A stretch of 51,869 bases of DNA from Moheibacter sp035515075 (GTDB lineage: Bacteria; Bacteroidota; Bacteroidia; Flavobacteriales; Weeksellaceae). How positions within the stretch are numbered: the stretch's first letter is position 1; every line of letters starts with the position of its first letter. This document shows positions 31,692 to 40,435 of this stretch, in pieces. The DNA lies in NCBI GenBank assembly GCA_035515075.1, contig DATJBZ010000036.1, positions 1 through 51,869 of the forward strand, given 5' to 3'. Both the position numbers and the translations under genes were made by a program. The notes below the pieces were generated by a model that had not been told where the DNA came from, did no database searches, and was given only the letters and a program-made list of their open reading frames with translations.

Positions 31692-33341
31692 ATGACAGAA
31701 AATAAAAAATCTTTTGGACAGACCGTTACGTCGCTAAACAAAACCTTCTGGGTTGCCAGCATCATGGAACTTTTTGAACGTTGGGCATGGTACGGAATGT
31801 TCGCGCTTTTCGGCTTGTATTTGGTCGGTTCTACTGATGATGGTGCTTTGGGCTTGAACCACATCGAAAAAGGAAAAATCATGGGTGACATCACCGCGAT
31901 TTTGTATTTGTTGCCCGTTTTTTTTGGCGTGATTGCCGACCGAATTGGCTACAAACTTTCTTTAGGAATTGCCTACGTAATCATGATCATCGGTTATTTC
32001 ATGATGGGGCAAGTCGATACTTTCTGGATGATGTACATGGCGTTTTTCTTGGCTGCCGTCGGTGCCGCCTTCTTTAAACCCGTTGCTTCAGCGATTGTGG
32101 CGAGAAATACAGATGAGACCACTGGAACTTTAGGGTTTGGAATTTTTTACATGATGGTCAACATCGGAGGATTCATCGGACCGCTTTCTTCTTCAGTTTT
32201 GAGAACAGAGTTGGGTTGGAAAATTATTTTTGTCCAAGCCGCCGTGGTCATCGGATTGAATTTATTGATTTTAATTTTCTTTTTCAAAGAGAAAAAAGTG
32301 GTGGCCGAGCAACCCAAAGCCTCGTTAGGAGCGGAACTGAAAAACTCAGTGATGAACATATTTGAAGCATTGAAAGACGTTCGTTTGGGCATCTTATTGT
32401 TGTTGATGGTTTGTTTCTGGACGATGTTCAACCAATTGTTTTATACTTTGCCAAACTTCATCGAAGACTGGGTAGATTCTCGAATTTTTAGCGATTGGCT
32501 AAATGCAAACATCCCGATGATTGGCAAACATTTCACTGACAATGGATTAATCAAACCTGAATTGTTTACACAAATCGACTCATTCATGATCATTTGTTGT
32601 CAGATTTTCATTTCTTATTTCGTAACCAAAATGCGTCACATCAACGCAGTAATACGAGGTGCGATCATTGCGACCATTGGGGTTAGTTTGACTTTCTTCA
32701 CCAACAATCCAATGTTTACTGTATTGGGAATCATGATTTTCGCGATCGGAGAAATGATGTCGAGTCCGACGGTTTCTTCTTTCATTGCATTGATTACGCC
32801 GAAAGGAAAAGAAGGACTGTACCAAGGAACGTACTTTTTACCCGTTGCATTGGGCAATTATTTTTCGGGTTTCATTGCCGGAGATTTGTACCAAGCTTGG
32901 TCGGATAAATTGAGTTTATTGAAAACTGAAATGGGCAAAAGGGACATTGAAATGCCTGAAATTGTTTCCAGCAATCAGTTTATAGAAGAAGGTTCGAAAT
33001 CATTGGGAATGTCCTTGACCGATTTTGAAAATCAATTTCATTTGAAAGCCGAACAAGTCGATTGGAACGTTGCCTATGAGGCATTTCAAAAGTTTGCCAT
33101 CGAAAATGGATTGGATATTTCTGCGGTTCATGCACCTTTTTCCAAAAACGAATATTTTGCTTTGGCGGAACAAAAATTGGGCATGGGTCATTGGGAAATG
33201 GCGAATATGTTGTGGGAGAGTTACAATCCAAATAAAATCTGGTATGTGGTTGCAGGAATTGGAATTTTCTCTGTGATTACTTTAAGTCTGTATGATCGAA
33301 TGATCATTCGACCGAGGGAAAGGAAAATGACACAAGGATAA
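31692..33341 (+). CDS. POT-related MFS transporter with two long extramembrane loops
   Basis: A 549-aa third transporter. TM1 has ELFERWAWYGM, a variant of the POT motif that keeps Glu-x-x-Glu-Arg and Tyr-Gly, and the FFKPVASAIVAR segment replaces FKPNIS-MVG. It therefore belongs to a divergent POT-like MFS clade. Two soluble insertions stand out: about 45 residues after TM7 (DWVDSRIFSDWLNANIP..., around residue 262) and about 110 residues between the last two TM helices (about 400-510), which is predicted helical. The substrate may be peptide or something else. It is the last gene before a strong terminator. Confidence 0.85.
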   Translation: MTENKKSFGQTVTSLNKTFWVASIMELFERWAWYGMFALFGLYLVGSTDDGALGLNHIEKGKIMGDITAILYLLPVFFGVIADRIGYKLSLGIAYVIMIIGYFMMGQVDTFWMMYMAFFLAAVGAAFFKPVASAIVARNTDETTGTLGFGIFYMMVNIGGFIGPLSSSVLRTELGWKIIFVQAAVVIGLNLLILIFFFKEKKVVAEQPKASLGAELKNSVMNIFEALKDVRLGILLLLMVCFWTMFNQLFYTLPNFIEDWVDSRIFSDWLNANIPMIGKHFTDNGLIKPELFTQIDSFMIICCQIFISYFVTKMRHINAVIRGAIIATIGVSLTFFTNNPMFTVLGIMIFAIGEMMSSPTVSSFIALITPKGKEGLYQGTYFLPVALGNYFSGFIAGDLYQAWSDKLSLLKTEMGKRDIEMPEIVSSNQFIEEGSKSLGMSLTDFENQFHLKAEQVDWNVAYEAFQKFAIENGLDISAVHAPFSKNEYFALAEQKLGMGHWEMANMLWESYNPNKIWYVVAGIGIFSVITLSLYDRMIIRPRERKMTQG

Positions 33342-33353
33342 AAATCCAATCAA

Positions 33354-33390
33354 AAGGTAGCAAGGAGCGTTTTTTCTTGCTACTTTTTTT
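33354..33390 (+). terminator. Terminator of the peptide-transport cluster
   Basis: Stem GTAGCAAG / CTTGCTAC with a 5' A-run and seven terminal T bases, 13 bases after the third transporter stop codon. Confidence 0.88.
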
Positions 33391-33511
33391 AATTTCAATG
33401 AATTGATTGATAAGATATTTCAGAAGGTCATTATTTCATTGTAATACTTCTTGATATGCATCAATTTTATTATCAAAGAATCTCAGTAATATTGCCACTA
33501 AAACCATTAAA

Positions 33512-34093
33512 ATGACAAAAATTAAAATCATAACATCGACCAATCGTAGTGTAGGGAAAGGGCGAATCATTGCCAACTGGATCGAATCCATCGTAAAAGA
33601 GGATGCCAATTTTGAAGTAGAAATTTTGGATTTGAATGAAATTAATTTGCCGTTCATGAACGAACCCCATCACCCAATGGCACAAAATTATCAATTTGAG
33701 CACACCAAACAATGGAGTAAAAAAATTGATGAAGCAGATGCGTTCATCATCGTTTTGGGCGAATACAATTACGGTTTTCCCGCGCCTATCAAAAATGCAC
33801 TCGATTATTTGTTCAAGGAATGGCAATACAAACCCGTTGGTTTGGTCAGTTACGGTGGGATTTCAGGCGGATTGAGAGCGACTCAAATGTTGAAGCCTGT
33901 GTTGACGACTTTGGGCATGATGCCCTTGACGCAACAGGTCACTCTGCCTTTTTTTAGTCGTGACATTGATGAAAACGATCTTTTTCAAGCCAATGAATCT
34001 GCGGTTCGTTCAGCCCATACCATGTTGACTGAAATTAAAAAATGGAGTAAATCATTGAAAAACATCCGACTTCAAGAAAAGGACAAAGTCTAA
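33512..34093 (+). CDS. NADPH-dependent FMN reductase family protein
   Basis: A 193-aa flavodoxin-fold oxidoreductase. The N-terminal phosphate-binding loop is TSTNRSVGKGRIIANW (residues 8-23). GEYNYGFPAPIKNALDYL (about 87-104) is the conserved family segment contacting flavin, and VSYGGISGGLRA forms the isoalloxazine loop. It is cytoplasmic. Likely roles are quinone, azo or flavin reduction; the substrate cannot be told. It is monocistronic with its own terminator. Confidence 0.9.
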   Translation: MTKIKIITSTNRSVGKGRIIANWIESIVKEDANFEVEILDLNEINLPFMNEPHHPMAQNYQFEHTKQWSKKIDEADAFIIVLGEYNYGFPAPIKNALDYLFKEWQYKPVGLVSYGGISGGLRATQMLKPVLTTLGMMPLTQQVTLPFFSRDIDENDLFQANESAVRSAHTMLTEIKKWSKSLKNIRLQEKDKV

Positions 34094-34120
34094 TTGAGTT
34101 TATTGTTTTTTCTGTAAAAG

Positions 34121-34154
34121 AAATGAGGTTGCCTTACTTGACAACCTCATTTTT
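34121..34154 (+). terminator. Terminator after the FMN reductase gene
   Basis: Perfect 11-bp stem AAATGAGGTTG / CAACCTCATTT with a ten-base loop and a trailing T run. Confidence 0.85.
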
Positions 34155-34230
34155 GCTTTCTATTGTTTGATGGGTTTTAATATGAATTTTCAATCCATTA
34201 AAATGGCATGAGATGATTCATTGTTAGATT

Positions 34231-36432
34231 TTAATTGGCGACTTCATTGATGAACAAAATTCGCATCAAGCGCAATTCTTCCTCTTCGTATTCGTCTCCA
34301 AATTCTTCCAACAAATTGCTCATCGAATCATTCTCCGCTTCCATCAAGAAATCGTGAATTTCTTCTTGTTGATCTTCGTCCAGTACCTCGTTGATGTAGT
34401 ACGAAATGTCCAATTTGGTACCTTGGTAAACGATGCCTTCCATTTCGGACAGCAATTCGTCCATCGTCAAGTTTTTACCTTCGGCCATGTCTTCCAAATC
34501 CAATTTTCGGTCGACGCTTTGGATGATGTACACCTTGAAACTCGATTTGTCGGCAACGCCTTTCACAATCATTTCTTCAGGTGGGGTGATGTCATTTTCT
34601 TTCACGTATTTCGCGATGAAATCCACAAAAGTCTGTCCAAATCTTTTGGCTTTTCCTTCGCCCACGCCAAAGACATTGGTCAAATCCTTCAAAGTCGTTG
34701 GATATTGCATGGTCATGTCTTCTAAACTTGGATCTTGAAAAACGGCAAAAGGAGGAATTTTATGTTGTTTCGCAATCTTTTTACGGATTTCTTTCAATTG
34801 TTTCAACAAGTTGTCGTCAAAAACAGCGCTGACTTGTTGGTTGGCTTCTGAAGGCGCTTCGTTCAGTAACTTTCGAAAATCGACGTCCTCTGCGATCAAA
34901 AACGCTTCCGATTGTTGGATGAATTGTTTGCCTTTGGGCGTTAATTTCAATACGCCGTAGGTTTCCACTTCTTTCTCCAAATAATCATGAACGATCAATT
35001 GGCGCACGATGCTCAACCAATGGTAGTCTTCTTTGTCGCTGCCCACGCCAAAAAACGGTTCGGCTTTCAGATTGTAGGATTTAGAAAAAGAGCTTTCCTT
35101 GCCGACCAATACATTGACCAAATCATTGATTTTTAAGATCTCTTTGGTTTTTTGGACGATATCCAAAGCGACTTGTGCGTCTTTTTGTACATCGACCATC
35201 TTTTTCGGATGGCGCATATTGTCATCCATGTCAGCCCCCAATCCGTTGATTTCGTCAAATTCTTCCCCAAAATAATGCAATAAGAACTTTCGTCTTGACA
35301 TCGAAGTTTCCGCATAAGCCACCACTTCATTGAGCAATTGCATGCCGACTTCTCTTTCTGCAACTAATTTATTGGCCAAAAATTTCTCTAATTTTTCAAT
35401 GTCTTTGTAGTCATAGAAAGCCAAACAATGTCCTTCGCCGCCATCTCGGCCAGCGCGTCCAGTTTCTTGGTAATAGCTTTCCAAACTTTTGGGCATATCA
35501 TAATGTACCACAAAACGTACGTCCGGTTTGTCAATGCCCATCCCAAAAGCAATGGTTGCAACGACTACATCGGCTTCTTCCATCAAAAACATGTCTTGGT
35601 GCATTGCCCTCGTTTTGGTGTCCAAACCTGCGTGATAAGGAATCGCTTTGATGCCGTTGACTTGAAGCAATTGCGAAAATTCTTCTACTTTTTTACGGCT
35701 CAAACAATACACCACGCCTGATTTTCCAGCGTGGGAATGGATGAATTTGACGATTTGTTTGTCGTGGTCAATTTTTGGTCGAATTTCATAATACAAATTC
35801 GGCCGGTTGAACGAAGCCTTGTAAACTTTGGCTTCTGCCATGCCCAGCGTTTTTTGGATGTCTTCTTGGACCTTTGGTGTGGCGGTCGCGGTCAAAGCAA
35901 TCACCGGCGCATTGCCAATTTTGTCAATGATGTTTTTCAGGTTCCTGTATTCCGGACGGAAATCGTGTCCCCATTCTGAAATACAGTGGGCTTCATCAAT
36001 GGCAAAGAAGGAAATTTTCACCGTTTTGAAAAAATCGGTGTATTCTTCTTTGGTCAAGGATTCTGGTGCGACATACAGCATTTTTGTTTTGCCGTCTCTG
36101 ATGTCGTCCATGACCTTTTTGGTTTGGGTTTTATTCAATGAAGAATTCAACACATGGGCAATGTCTTCATCAGCAGACATTCCTCTGATGGCATCGACTT
36201 GGTTTTTCATCAAAGCGATCAGTGGCGACACGATGATGGCGACTCCCTCGGAAATGAGGGCAGGCAACTGATAGCAAAGTGATTTGCCACCGCCTGTTGG
36301 CATCAACACAAAAACGTCTTCTCCATTGAGAAGATCACGTATTATTTCCTCTTGTTGGCCTTTAAATTTTGTAAAGCCAAAGTGTGTTTTTAAATGGAAA
36401 GCTAAATCTATTGATTCTTTTGATTTGTTCAT
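34231..36432 (-). CDS. recQ: ATP-dependent DNA helicase RecQ, long form without zinc cysteines
   Basis: A 3'-5' DNA helicase in recombination and replication repair. At 733 aa it is longer than the 610 of E. coli. Motifs: Q-motif region KFKGQQEEII, Walker A MPTGGGKS (44-51), DEAH (146-149) in FAIDEAHCISEWGHDFRPEY, and motif VI YYQETGRAGRDG. In the RQC region, the place of the usual four zinc Cys reads SRRKFLLHYFGEEF...GLGADMDDNM with no Cys, which I recall as a trait of flavobacterial RecQ. An HRDC domain (about 525-605) and an acidic C-terminal extension (HTH_40-like) follow. It is divergent from kdsD. Confidence 0.95.
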   Translation of the reverse strand: MNKSKESIDLAFHLKTHFGFTKFKGQQEEIIRDLLNGEDVFVLMPTGGGKSLCYQLPALISEGVAIIVSPLIALMKNQVDAIRGMSADEDIAHVLNSSLNKTQTKKVMDDIRDGKTKMLYVAPESLTKEEYTDFFKTVKISFFAIDEAHCISEWGHDFRPEYRNLKNIIDKIGNAPVIALTATATPKVQEDIQKTLGMAEAKVYKASFNRPNLYYEIRPKIDHDKQIVKFIHSHAGKSGVVYCLSRKKVEEFSQLLQVNGIKAIPYHAGLDTKTRAMHQDMFLMEEADVVVATIAFGMGIDKPDVRFVVHYDMPKSLESYYQETGRAGRDGGEGHCLAFYDYKDIEKLEKFLANKLVAEREVGMQLLNEVVAYAETSMSRRKFLLHYFGEEFDEINGLGADMDDNMRHPKKMVDVQKDAQVALDIVQKTKEILKINDLVNVLVGKESSFSKSYNLKAEPFFGVGSDKEDYHWLSIVRQLIVHDYLEKEVETYGVLKLTPKGKQFIQQSEAFLIAEDVDFRKLLNEAPSEANQQVSAVFDDNLLKQLKEIRKKIAKQHKIPPFAVFQDPSLEDMTMQYPTTLKDLTNVFGVGEGKAKRFGQTFVDFIAKYVKENDITPPEEMIVKGVADKSSFKVYIIQSVDRKLDLEDMAEGKNLTMDELLSEMEGIVYQGTKLDISYYINEVLDEDQQEEIHDFLMEAENDSMSNLLEEFGDEYEEEELRLMRILFINEVAN

Positions 36433-36478
36433 CTTTACAAAAAGACTATTTTAAATTTTTTCTACTTTTCAAAGTTCC

Positions 36479-36486
36479 TATATTTG
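36479..36486 (+). promoter_or_regulatory. Putative -7 box TATATTTG upstream of kdsD
   Basis: Perfect TAnnTTTG in the recQ-kdsD divergent gap, 92 bases before the kdsD start. No clear -33 TTG is seen. Confidence 0.35.
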
Positions 36487-36578
36487 ACAGCGATTATCCG
36501 TCATTGATTTGGTCGGTATAAGGTCGTCGAAAGACATAAATATACAAATAAAAACAACACAGACAAAATCCCGAAGAT

Positions 36579-37550
36579 TTGGAACATCATACCATCATTC
36601 AACTTGCTCAAAAAGTATTTCATGACGAAATTACTGAACTTTCTCAGATTGCTCAAACTTTAGGAGATGATTTTGCACACGCCGCACAATTGCTTTTTGA
36701 CACCCGTGGAAAAGTGGTGGTAGTCGGTATCGGCAAAAGCGCACACATTGCCAATAAACTGGTAGCGACTTTCAATTCCACAGGAACGAGGAGTCAGTTT
36801 TTGCACGCTGCAGAAGCCATTCACGGAGATTTGGGCTTGTTGTCAAAAGAAGATGTGGTGATTGGTATTTCAAAAAGCGGAAATAGTCCAGAGATCAAAG
36901 AATTGGCGCCTTTGTTGAAAAAAAGAGCGACCGCATTGATTGCGATTACGGGCAATCTCGAATCCGAACTGGCAGCGCAAGCTGATGTGGTGTTGAATGT
37001 TCAAATCAGTCGAGAAGCTTGTCCCAACAATTTGGCACCGACAACGAGCACGACAGCCCAATTGATGATGGGCGATGCACTGGCAGTGGTTTTGATGAAG
37101 ATGAAAGAATTTTCGGCGGCAGATTTTGCGACCTACCATCCAGGAGGCGCTTTGGGTAAAAGGTTGTTGTGGAGCGTGGAAGACGTGATGTACACTTACC
37201 AAAGACCCTTTGTGAAACCGACGTCCAACATTTATGAAGTCATCGACTCGTTGACTTCTGGAAAGCACGGCATTACTGTGGTGGTGGATGATGGAAAGAT
37301 TTTAGGGGTGATCACCGATGGGGATTTGCGCAGATTATTTCAAAAATACAAAGGAGACCTCCAAAATTTGACTGCCCAAGAAATGTTCACTACGCAACCC
37401 AAAACGATTTACAAAGATGAAAAAGCAGTGGATGCTTTTCGGAGATTGAGGGATTATGACATTGGGCAGTTGGTTGTGGTCGATCGGGACGAGCGCTATT
37501 TTGGGATATTGGATTTGCATGCATTGATGAAACAAGGAATTGAAGTTTGA
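36579..37550 (+). CDS. kdsD: Arabinose-5-phosphate isomerase KdsD/KpsF, TTG start
   Basis: Converts ribulose 5-phosphate to arabinose 5-phosphate, the first step towards Kdo of lipopolysaccharide. It is 323 aa: a SIS domain (VVVVGIGKSAHIANKL, FLHAAEAIHGDLG, ISKSGNSPE, ISREACPNNLAPTTSTT) followed by two CBS domains (about 205-320). There is no in-frame ATG before the SIS domain. The only start between an in-frame stop at 36549 and the conserved N-terminus is TTG 36579, which gives a normal family length. The stop TGA shares its A with the tatC ATG. Confidence 0.94.
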   Translation: MEHHTIIQLAQKVFHDEITELSQIAQTLGDDFAHAAQLLFDTRGKVVVVGIGKSAHIANKLVATFNSTGTRSQFLHAAEAIHGDLGLLSKEDVVIGISKSGNSPEIKELAPLLKKRATALIAITGNLESELAAQADVVLNVQISREACPNNLAPTTSTTAQLMMGDALAVVLMKMKEFSAADFATYHPGGALGKRLLWSVEDVMYTYQRPFVKPTSNIYEVIDSLTSGKHGITVVVDDGKILGVITDGDLRRLFQKYKGDLQNLTAQEMFTTQPKTIYKDEKAVDAFRRLRDYDIGQLVVVDRDERYFGILDLHALMKQGIEV

Positions 37551-38377
37551 TGGGAAAAGAGAAGGAGATGTCCTTTTTAGGACATATTTTTGAATTGAGA
37601 GGGCATTTGATACGGTCATTCATTGGAATTTTCGTTGCGGCCATTGTTTGTGCTATTTTTTGGGGAACCATCAGTGAGCGCTTTATCATGGCACCGTTGA
37701 AGTCAGATTTTGTGACGTACCAAACCTTGAATGCTTTGGCAGAAAAGGTCAATCTGGGTGAAATTTATTCGCCCAACTTTGATTACACCAAAGAGCTCAA
37801 AAACTTGGTGCCTTCTGGGCAAATTACTTCACAGATTTATGCGATTTTGATTTGTGGATTGATCTTGGCGATCCCTTACGTAGTTTGGGAGATTTGGCGG
37901 TTCATCCGACCGGGTTTGACCCATCATGAGCAGAGCAATGCCAATGGGACAGTTTTCGCAGTTTCTTTCTTTTTTATTTTGGGCGTACTATTCAGTTATT
38001 TTCTGATGTTGCCTTTTTCTGTGCAATTTTTGTTCAATTACAACCCTTTTGGTGTAGCGAACGAATGGACTTTGTCGAGTTATACTTCCCTTTTTGTTCA
38101 GACCTTGTTGGGCATGGGCTTGGTATTTTTGTTTCCGATTTTCGCTTATTTCTTGGCCAAAGTGGGGATTTTGACTCCTCATTTTCTACGAACCTACCGC
38201 AAGCATGCTTTGGTGGTAATTTTGGTCATTGCGGCGATCATTACCCCGGCAGATATCATGAGTATGTTGATTGCAGCTTTGCCTTTGTTAGGATTGTATG
38301 AAGTGAGCATTTGGATCACGGCCTATGTTTTCAAAAAACAAATGAAGGAAAGCAAACAAGGCTTGGTCAAAAAGTGA
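37550..38377 (+). CDS. tatC: Sec-independent translocase subunit TatC
   Basis: A multi-spanning receptor of the twin-arginine pathway that exports folded proteins. ATG 37550 overlaps the kdsD stop by one base (TGATG), giving 275 aa. MSFLGHIFELRGHLIRS has the conserved N-terminal Glu-Leu-Arg signal-binding patch. ALICGLILAIPYVVWEIWRFIRPGL is the TM2 segment family signature (written here in part: PYVVWEIWRFIRPGL), and LRTYRKHALVVILVIAAIITPAD is the second (RTYRKHALVVI...ITPAD). Six TM helices are predicted. No tatA is present in the window. Confidence 0.95.
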   Translation: MGKEKEMSFLGHIFELRGHLIRSFIGIFVAAIVCAIFWGTISERFIMAPLKSDFVTYQTLNALAEKVNLGEIYSPNFDYTKELKNLVPSGQITSQIYAILICGLILAIPYVVWEIWRFIRPGLTHHEQSNANGTVFAVSFFFILGVLFSYFLMLPFSVQFLFNYNPFGVANEWTLSSYTSLFVQTLLGMGLVFLFPIFAYFLAKVGILTPHFLRTYRKHALVVILVIAAIITPADIMSMLIAALPLLGLYEVSIWITAYVFKKQMKESKQGLVKK

Positions 38378-38390
38378 TAAATATCTTGCC

Positions 38391-38412
38391 TTTGCTATGC
38401 GTGCATAGTAAA
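38391..38412. promoter_or_regulatory. Operator-like 22-bp inverted repeat upstream of etfB
   Basis: Arms CTATGC and GCATAG, two bases apart, are extended outwards by TTT and AAA with one mismatch on the way. This size and symmetry fit a dimeric TetR- or MarR-type repressor. The site is 124 bases upstream of the etfB ATG and 74 bases upstream of the -7 box, just after tatC. Confidence 0.45.
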
Positions 38413-38460
38413 TTAAATGATTAAATTTACCCACTTGATGCTTAGAATTTTAGCCAAAAC

Positions 38461-38493
38461 TTGCTTCAATTTTTAGAAGATTGACTAATTTTG
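38461..38493 (+). promoter_or_regulatory. Putative promoter of etfBA (TTG-N22-TAATTTTG)
   Basis: TTG at 38461-38463 and a perfect -7 box TAATTTTG at 38486-38493. The ATG at 38536 follows 42 bases later. Confidence 0.5.
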
Positions 38494-38535
38494 ACATTGA
38501 GTAAAAGATAGTAAGAACAATTAAAATTAAAATAG

Positions 38536-39282
38536 ATGAAAATTTTAGTCTGTATCAGTAGTGTTCCCGATACTACAGCCAAAATAAATTTCACAAGCGA
38601 TGGAAAATCGTTTGATAAAAACGGTGTTCAGTTTGTGATCAATCCTCATGATGAGTTTTGTTTGACACGTGCCGTGCAATTGCAAGAAACCCAAGGCGCT
38701 ACTGTAACGGTGGTGACCGTAGGAGACATTTCGGTAGAACCAGTGATGAGAAAGGCTTTGGCAATTGGTGCCAATGATGCAATCCGTGTAGATGGTGATG
38801 CCAGAGATGCTTTTGGTGTGGCGACCCAAATTGCTAAAGTGGCCAAAGAAGGAAATTACGATTTGATTTTGACTGGAAAAGAATCCATCGATTACAATGG
38901 TGGGGAAGTACCTGGTTTCATCGCTGGAATCTTGGATTATGCTTTCATCAATGCTTGTACTCATTTGGAAGTAGCGGACAACAAAGTAACGGCTGTTCGT
39001 GATATCGATGGTGGACATGAAACTTTGGCGGCGGATTTTCCAGTAGTGATTGCTGGTCAAAATGGTTTGGTGGCTGAAACAGAATTGAGAATTCCCAATA
39101 TGCGCGGCATCATGTCGGCGCGTACCAAGCCTTTGAATGTGGTAGCGGCAGAAGCGACTTCATCCAAAATGTCGGTCGTTGGCTATACCAAACCAGCGGA
39201 ACGTGGCAATGTGACGATGATCGATAAGGACAATGTGGCCGAATTGGTTCGGTTGCTGAATGAGGAAGCAAAAGTTATTTAA
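38536..39282 (+). CDS. etfB: Electron transfer flavoprotein subunit beta
   Basis: The beta subunit of the ETF heterodimer, which takes electrons from acyl-CoA and related dehydrogenases. It is 248 aa. Family features are the N-terminal ISSVPDT strand, INPHDEFCLTRAVQL (about 36-50), the TVVTVGDISVEPVMRKALAIGAND segment, the conserved GKESIDYNGGEVPG loop (about 114-127), and the C-terminal arm that embraces the alpha subunit. etfA follows 21 bp downstream in the usual beta-alpha order. Confidence 0.96.
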   Translation: MKILVCISSVPDTTAKINFTSDGKSFDKNGVQFVINPHDEFCLTRAVQLQETQGATVTVVTVGDISVEPVMRKALAIGANDAIRVDGDARDAFGVATQIAKVAKEGNYDLILTGKESIDYNGGEVPGFIAGILDYAFINACTHLEVADNKVTAVRDIDGGHETLAADFPVVIAGQNGLVAETELRIPNMRGIMSARTKPLNVVAAEATSSKMSVVGYTKPAERGNVTMIDKDNVAELVRLLNEEAKVI

Positions 39283-39303
39283 TCACCCTAAAAAAAGTAG
39301 AAA

Positions 39304-40257
39304 ATGGCCATTTTAGTTTATGCAGAATCCCAAGACGGACAATATAAAAAAGCAGCATTTGAAGCAATTTCTTATGCGAAATCAATCGCTGATCAATCGG
39401 GTGATACCGTAACAGCCGTTGCCATCCATGCCAATGCACCTTCGGATGCTTTGTATCAATATGGTGCCAACAAAGTTGTGAAGGTTGACCATGAGCATTT
39501 GAAAAACTTTTCGATCAATGCCTATGCCAAGGTGTTGAGCGAATTGAAAGATGGAGACACCATCGTTTTGCCAGCGACCAACGACGCTTCTTCTTTCGCG
39601 CCTTTGTTGGCGTTGAAAACCCAAGCGACTTTGGTAACGAATTTGACCGCAGCACCGAGTCAAGTTGCCCCTTTCACTGCTGAGAGAAAAGCTTTTTCTG
39701 GGAAAGGAATTGAGACGATTCAAGTTACAGAAGGCGCCAAAGTTTTGACCGTTTTACAAAATGCCTTTGGATTGAAAGAAAACCCTGTGGCAGGAACGGA
39801 AGAAACTGCTGACATTTCAGTAGAAGCAGATACCAAAGTTCAGTTGATCAAAACAGAACAAATCTCCACTGGAAAAGTGGATTTGAAAGAAGCTGAAATC
39901 GTGGTTTCGGCGGGAAGAGGAATGAAAGGGCCAGAAAACTGGGGAATGATCGAGGAAATGGCGGACCTATTGGGTGCGGCGACGGCTTGTTCTAAACCAG
40001 TGAGTGACATCGGTTGGCGTCCGCACGAAGAGCACGTGGGACAAACTGGAAAAGCAATTTCTCCAAATTTGTACATTGCTGTAGGGATTTCTGGAGCGAT
40101 TCAACATTTGGCGGGAGTAAATTCTTCCAAAACAATTGTGGTGATCAATTCGGATCCTGAAGCGCCTTTCTTCAAATCAGCGGACTACGGAATCGTAGGC
40201 GATGCATTTGAAATTGTACCCAAATTGAATGAAGCTTTGAGAAAATTCAAAGGATAA
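39304..40257 (+). CDS. etfA: Electron transfer flavoprotein subunit alpha
   Basis: The FAD-binding alpha subunit, 317 aa. The C-terminal domain has VVSAGRGMKGPENWG (about 199-213), LGAATACSKPVSDIGWRPHEEHVGQTGKAISPNLYIAVGISGAIQHLAG (FAD-binding, conserved SR/Q-G motifs; given here only to locate the block at about residues 222-270) and INSDPEAPFFKSADYGIVGD. The N-terminal domain is a Rossmann-like fold. It forms an operon with etfB; the terminator is at 40283. Confidence 0.96.
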   Translation: MAILVYAESQDGQYKKAAFEAISYAKSIADQSGDTVTAVAIHANAPSDALYQYGANKVVKVDHEHLKNFSINAYAKVLSELKDGDTIVLPATNDASSFAPLLALKTQATLVTNLTAAPSQVAPFTAERKAFSGKGIETIQVTEGAKVLTVLQNAFGLKENPVAGTEETADISVEADTKVQLIKTEQISTGKVDLKEAEIVVSAGRGMKGPENWGMIEEMADLLGAATACSKPVSDIGWRPHEEHVGQTGKAISPNLYIAVGISGAIQHLAGVNSSKTIVVINSDPEAPFFKSADYGIVGDAFEIVPKLNEALRKFKG

Positions 40258-40282
40258 ATAATAGTTGATACAATGGTTTTAA

Positions 40283-40316
40283 AATCCCGGACGGTTCTAT
40301 CGTTCGGGATTTTTTT
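40283..40316 (+). terminator. Terminator of etfBA
   Basis: Stem AATCCCGGACG / CGTTCGGGATT (one G-T pair) around a seven-base loop, followed by a T run, 26 bases after the etfA stop. Confidence 0.85.
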
Positions 40317-40320
40317 ATGT

Positions 40321-40359
40321 CAAACCCCTGATAGGTTTCAAAAACCTGTCAGGGGTTTG
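40321..40359. repeat. Inverted repeat with CCTGAYAGG/CCTGTCAGG core, copy 1
   Basis: Imperfect palindrome: CAAACCCCTGATAGGTTT pairs with AAACCTGTCAGGGGTTTG. The same CCTGACAGG family recurs at 40491. Such elements are scattered between genes in many Bacteroidota genomes. It starts 5 bases after the etfA terminator T-run. Confidence 0.7.
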
Positions 40360-40435
40360 CTCATTGCTATCGCTTGTTTCATAAATGCTAACGTCTGTTT
40401 CATAAACATTTCGTTGAAATCCTTCTCCTTTTTCT

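Noticed and set aside
34996..35130. Possible tRNA or structured RNA genes anywhere in the window
   Set aside because: No cloverleaf, CCA-proximal T-loop pattern or rRNA-like segment was seen by eye on either strand; a covariance search was not possible.
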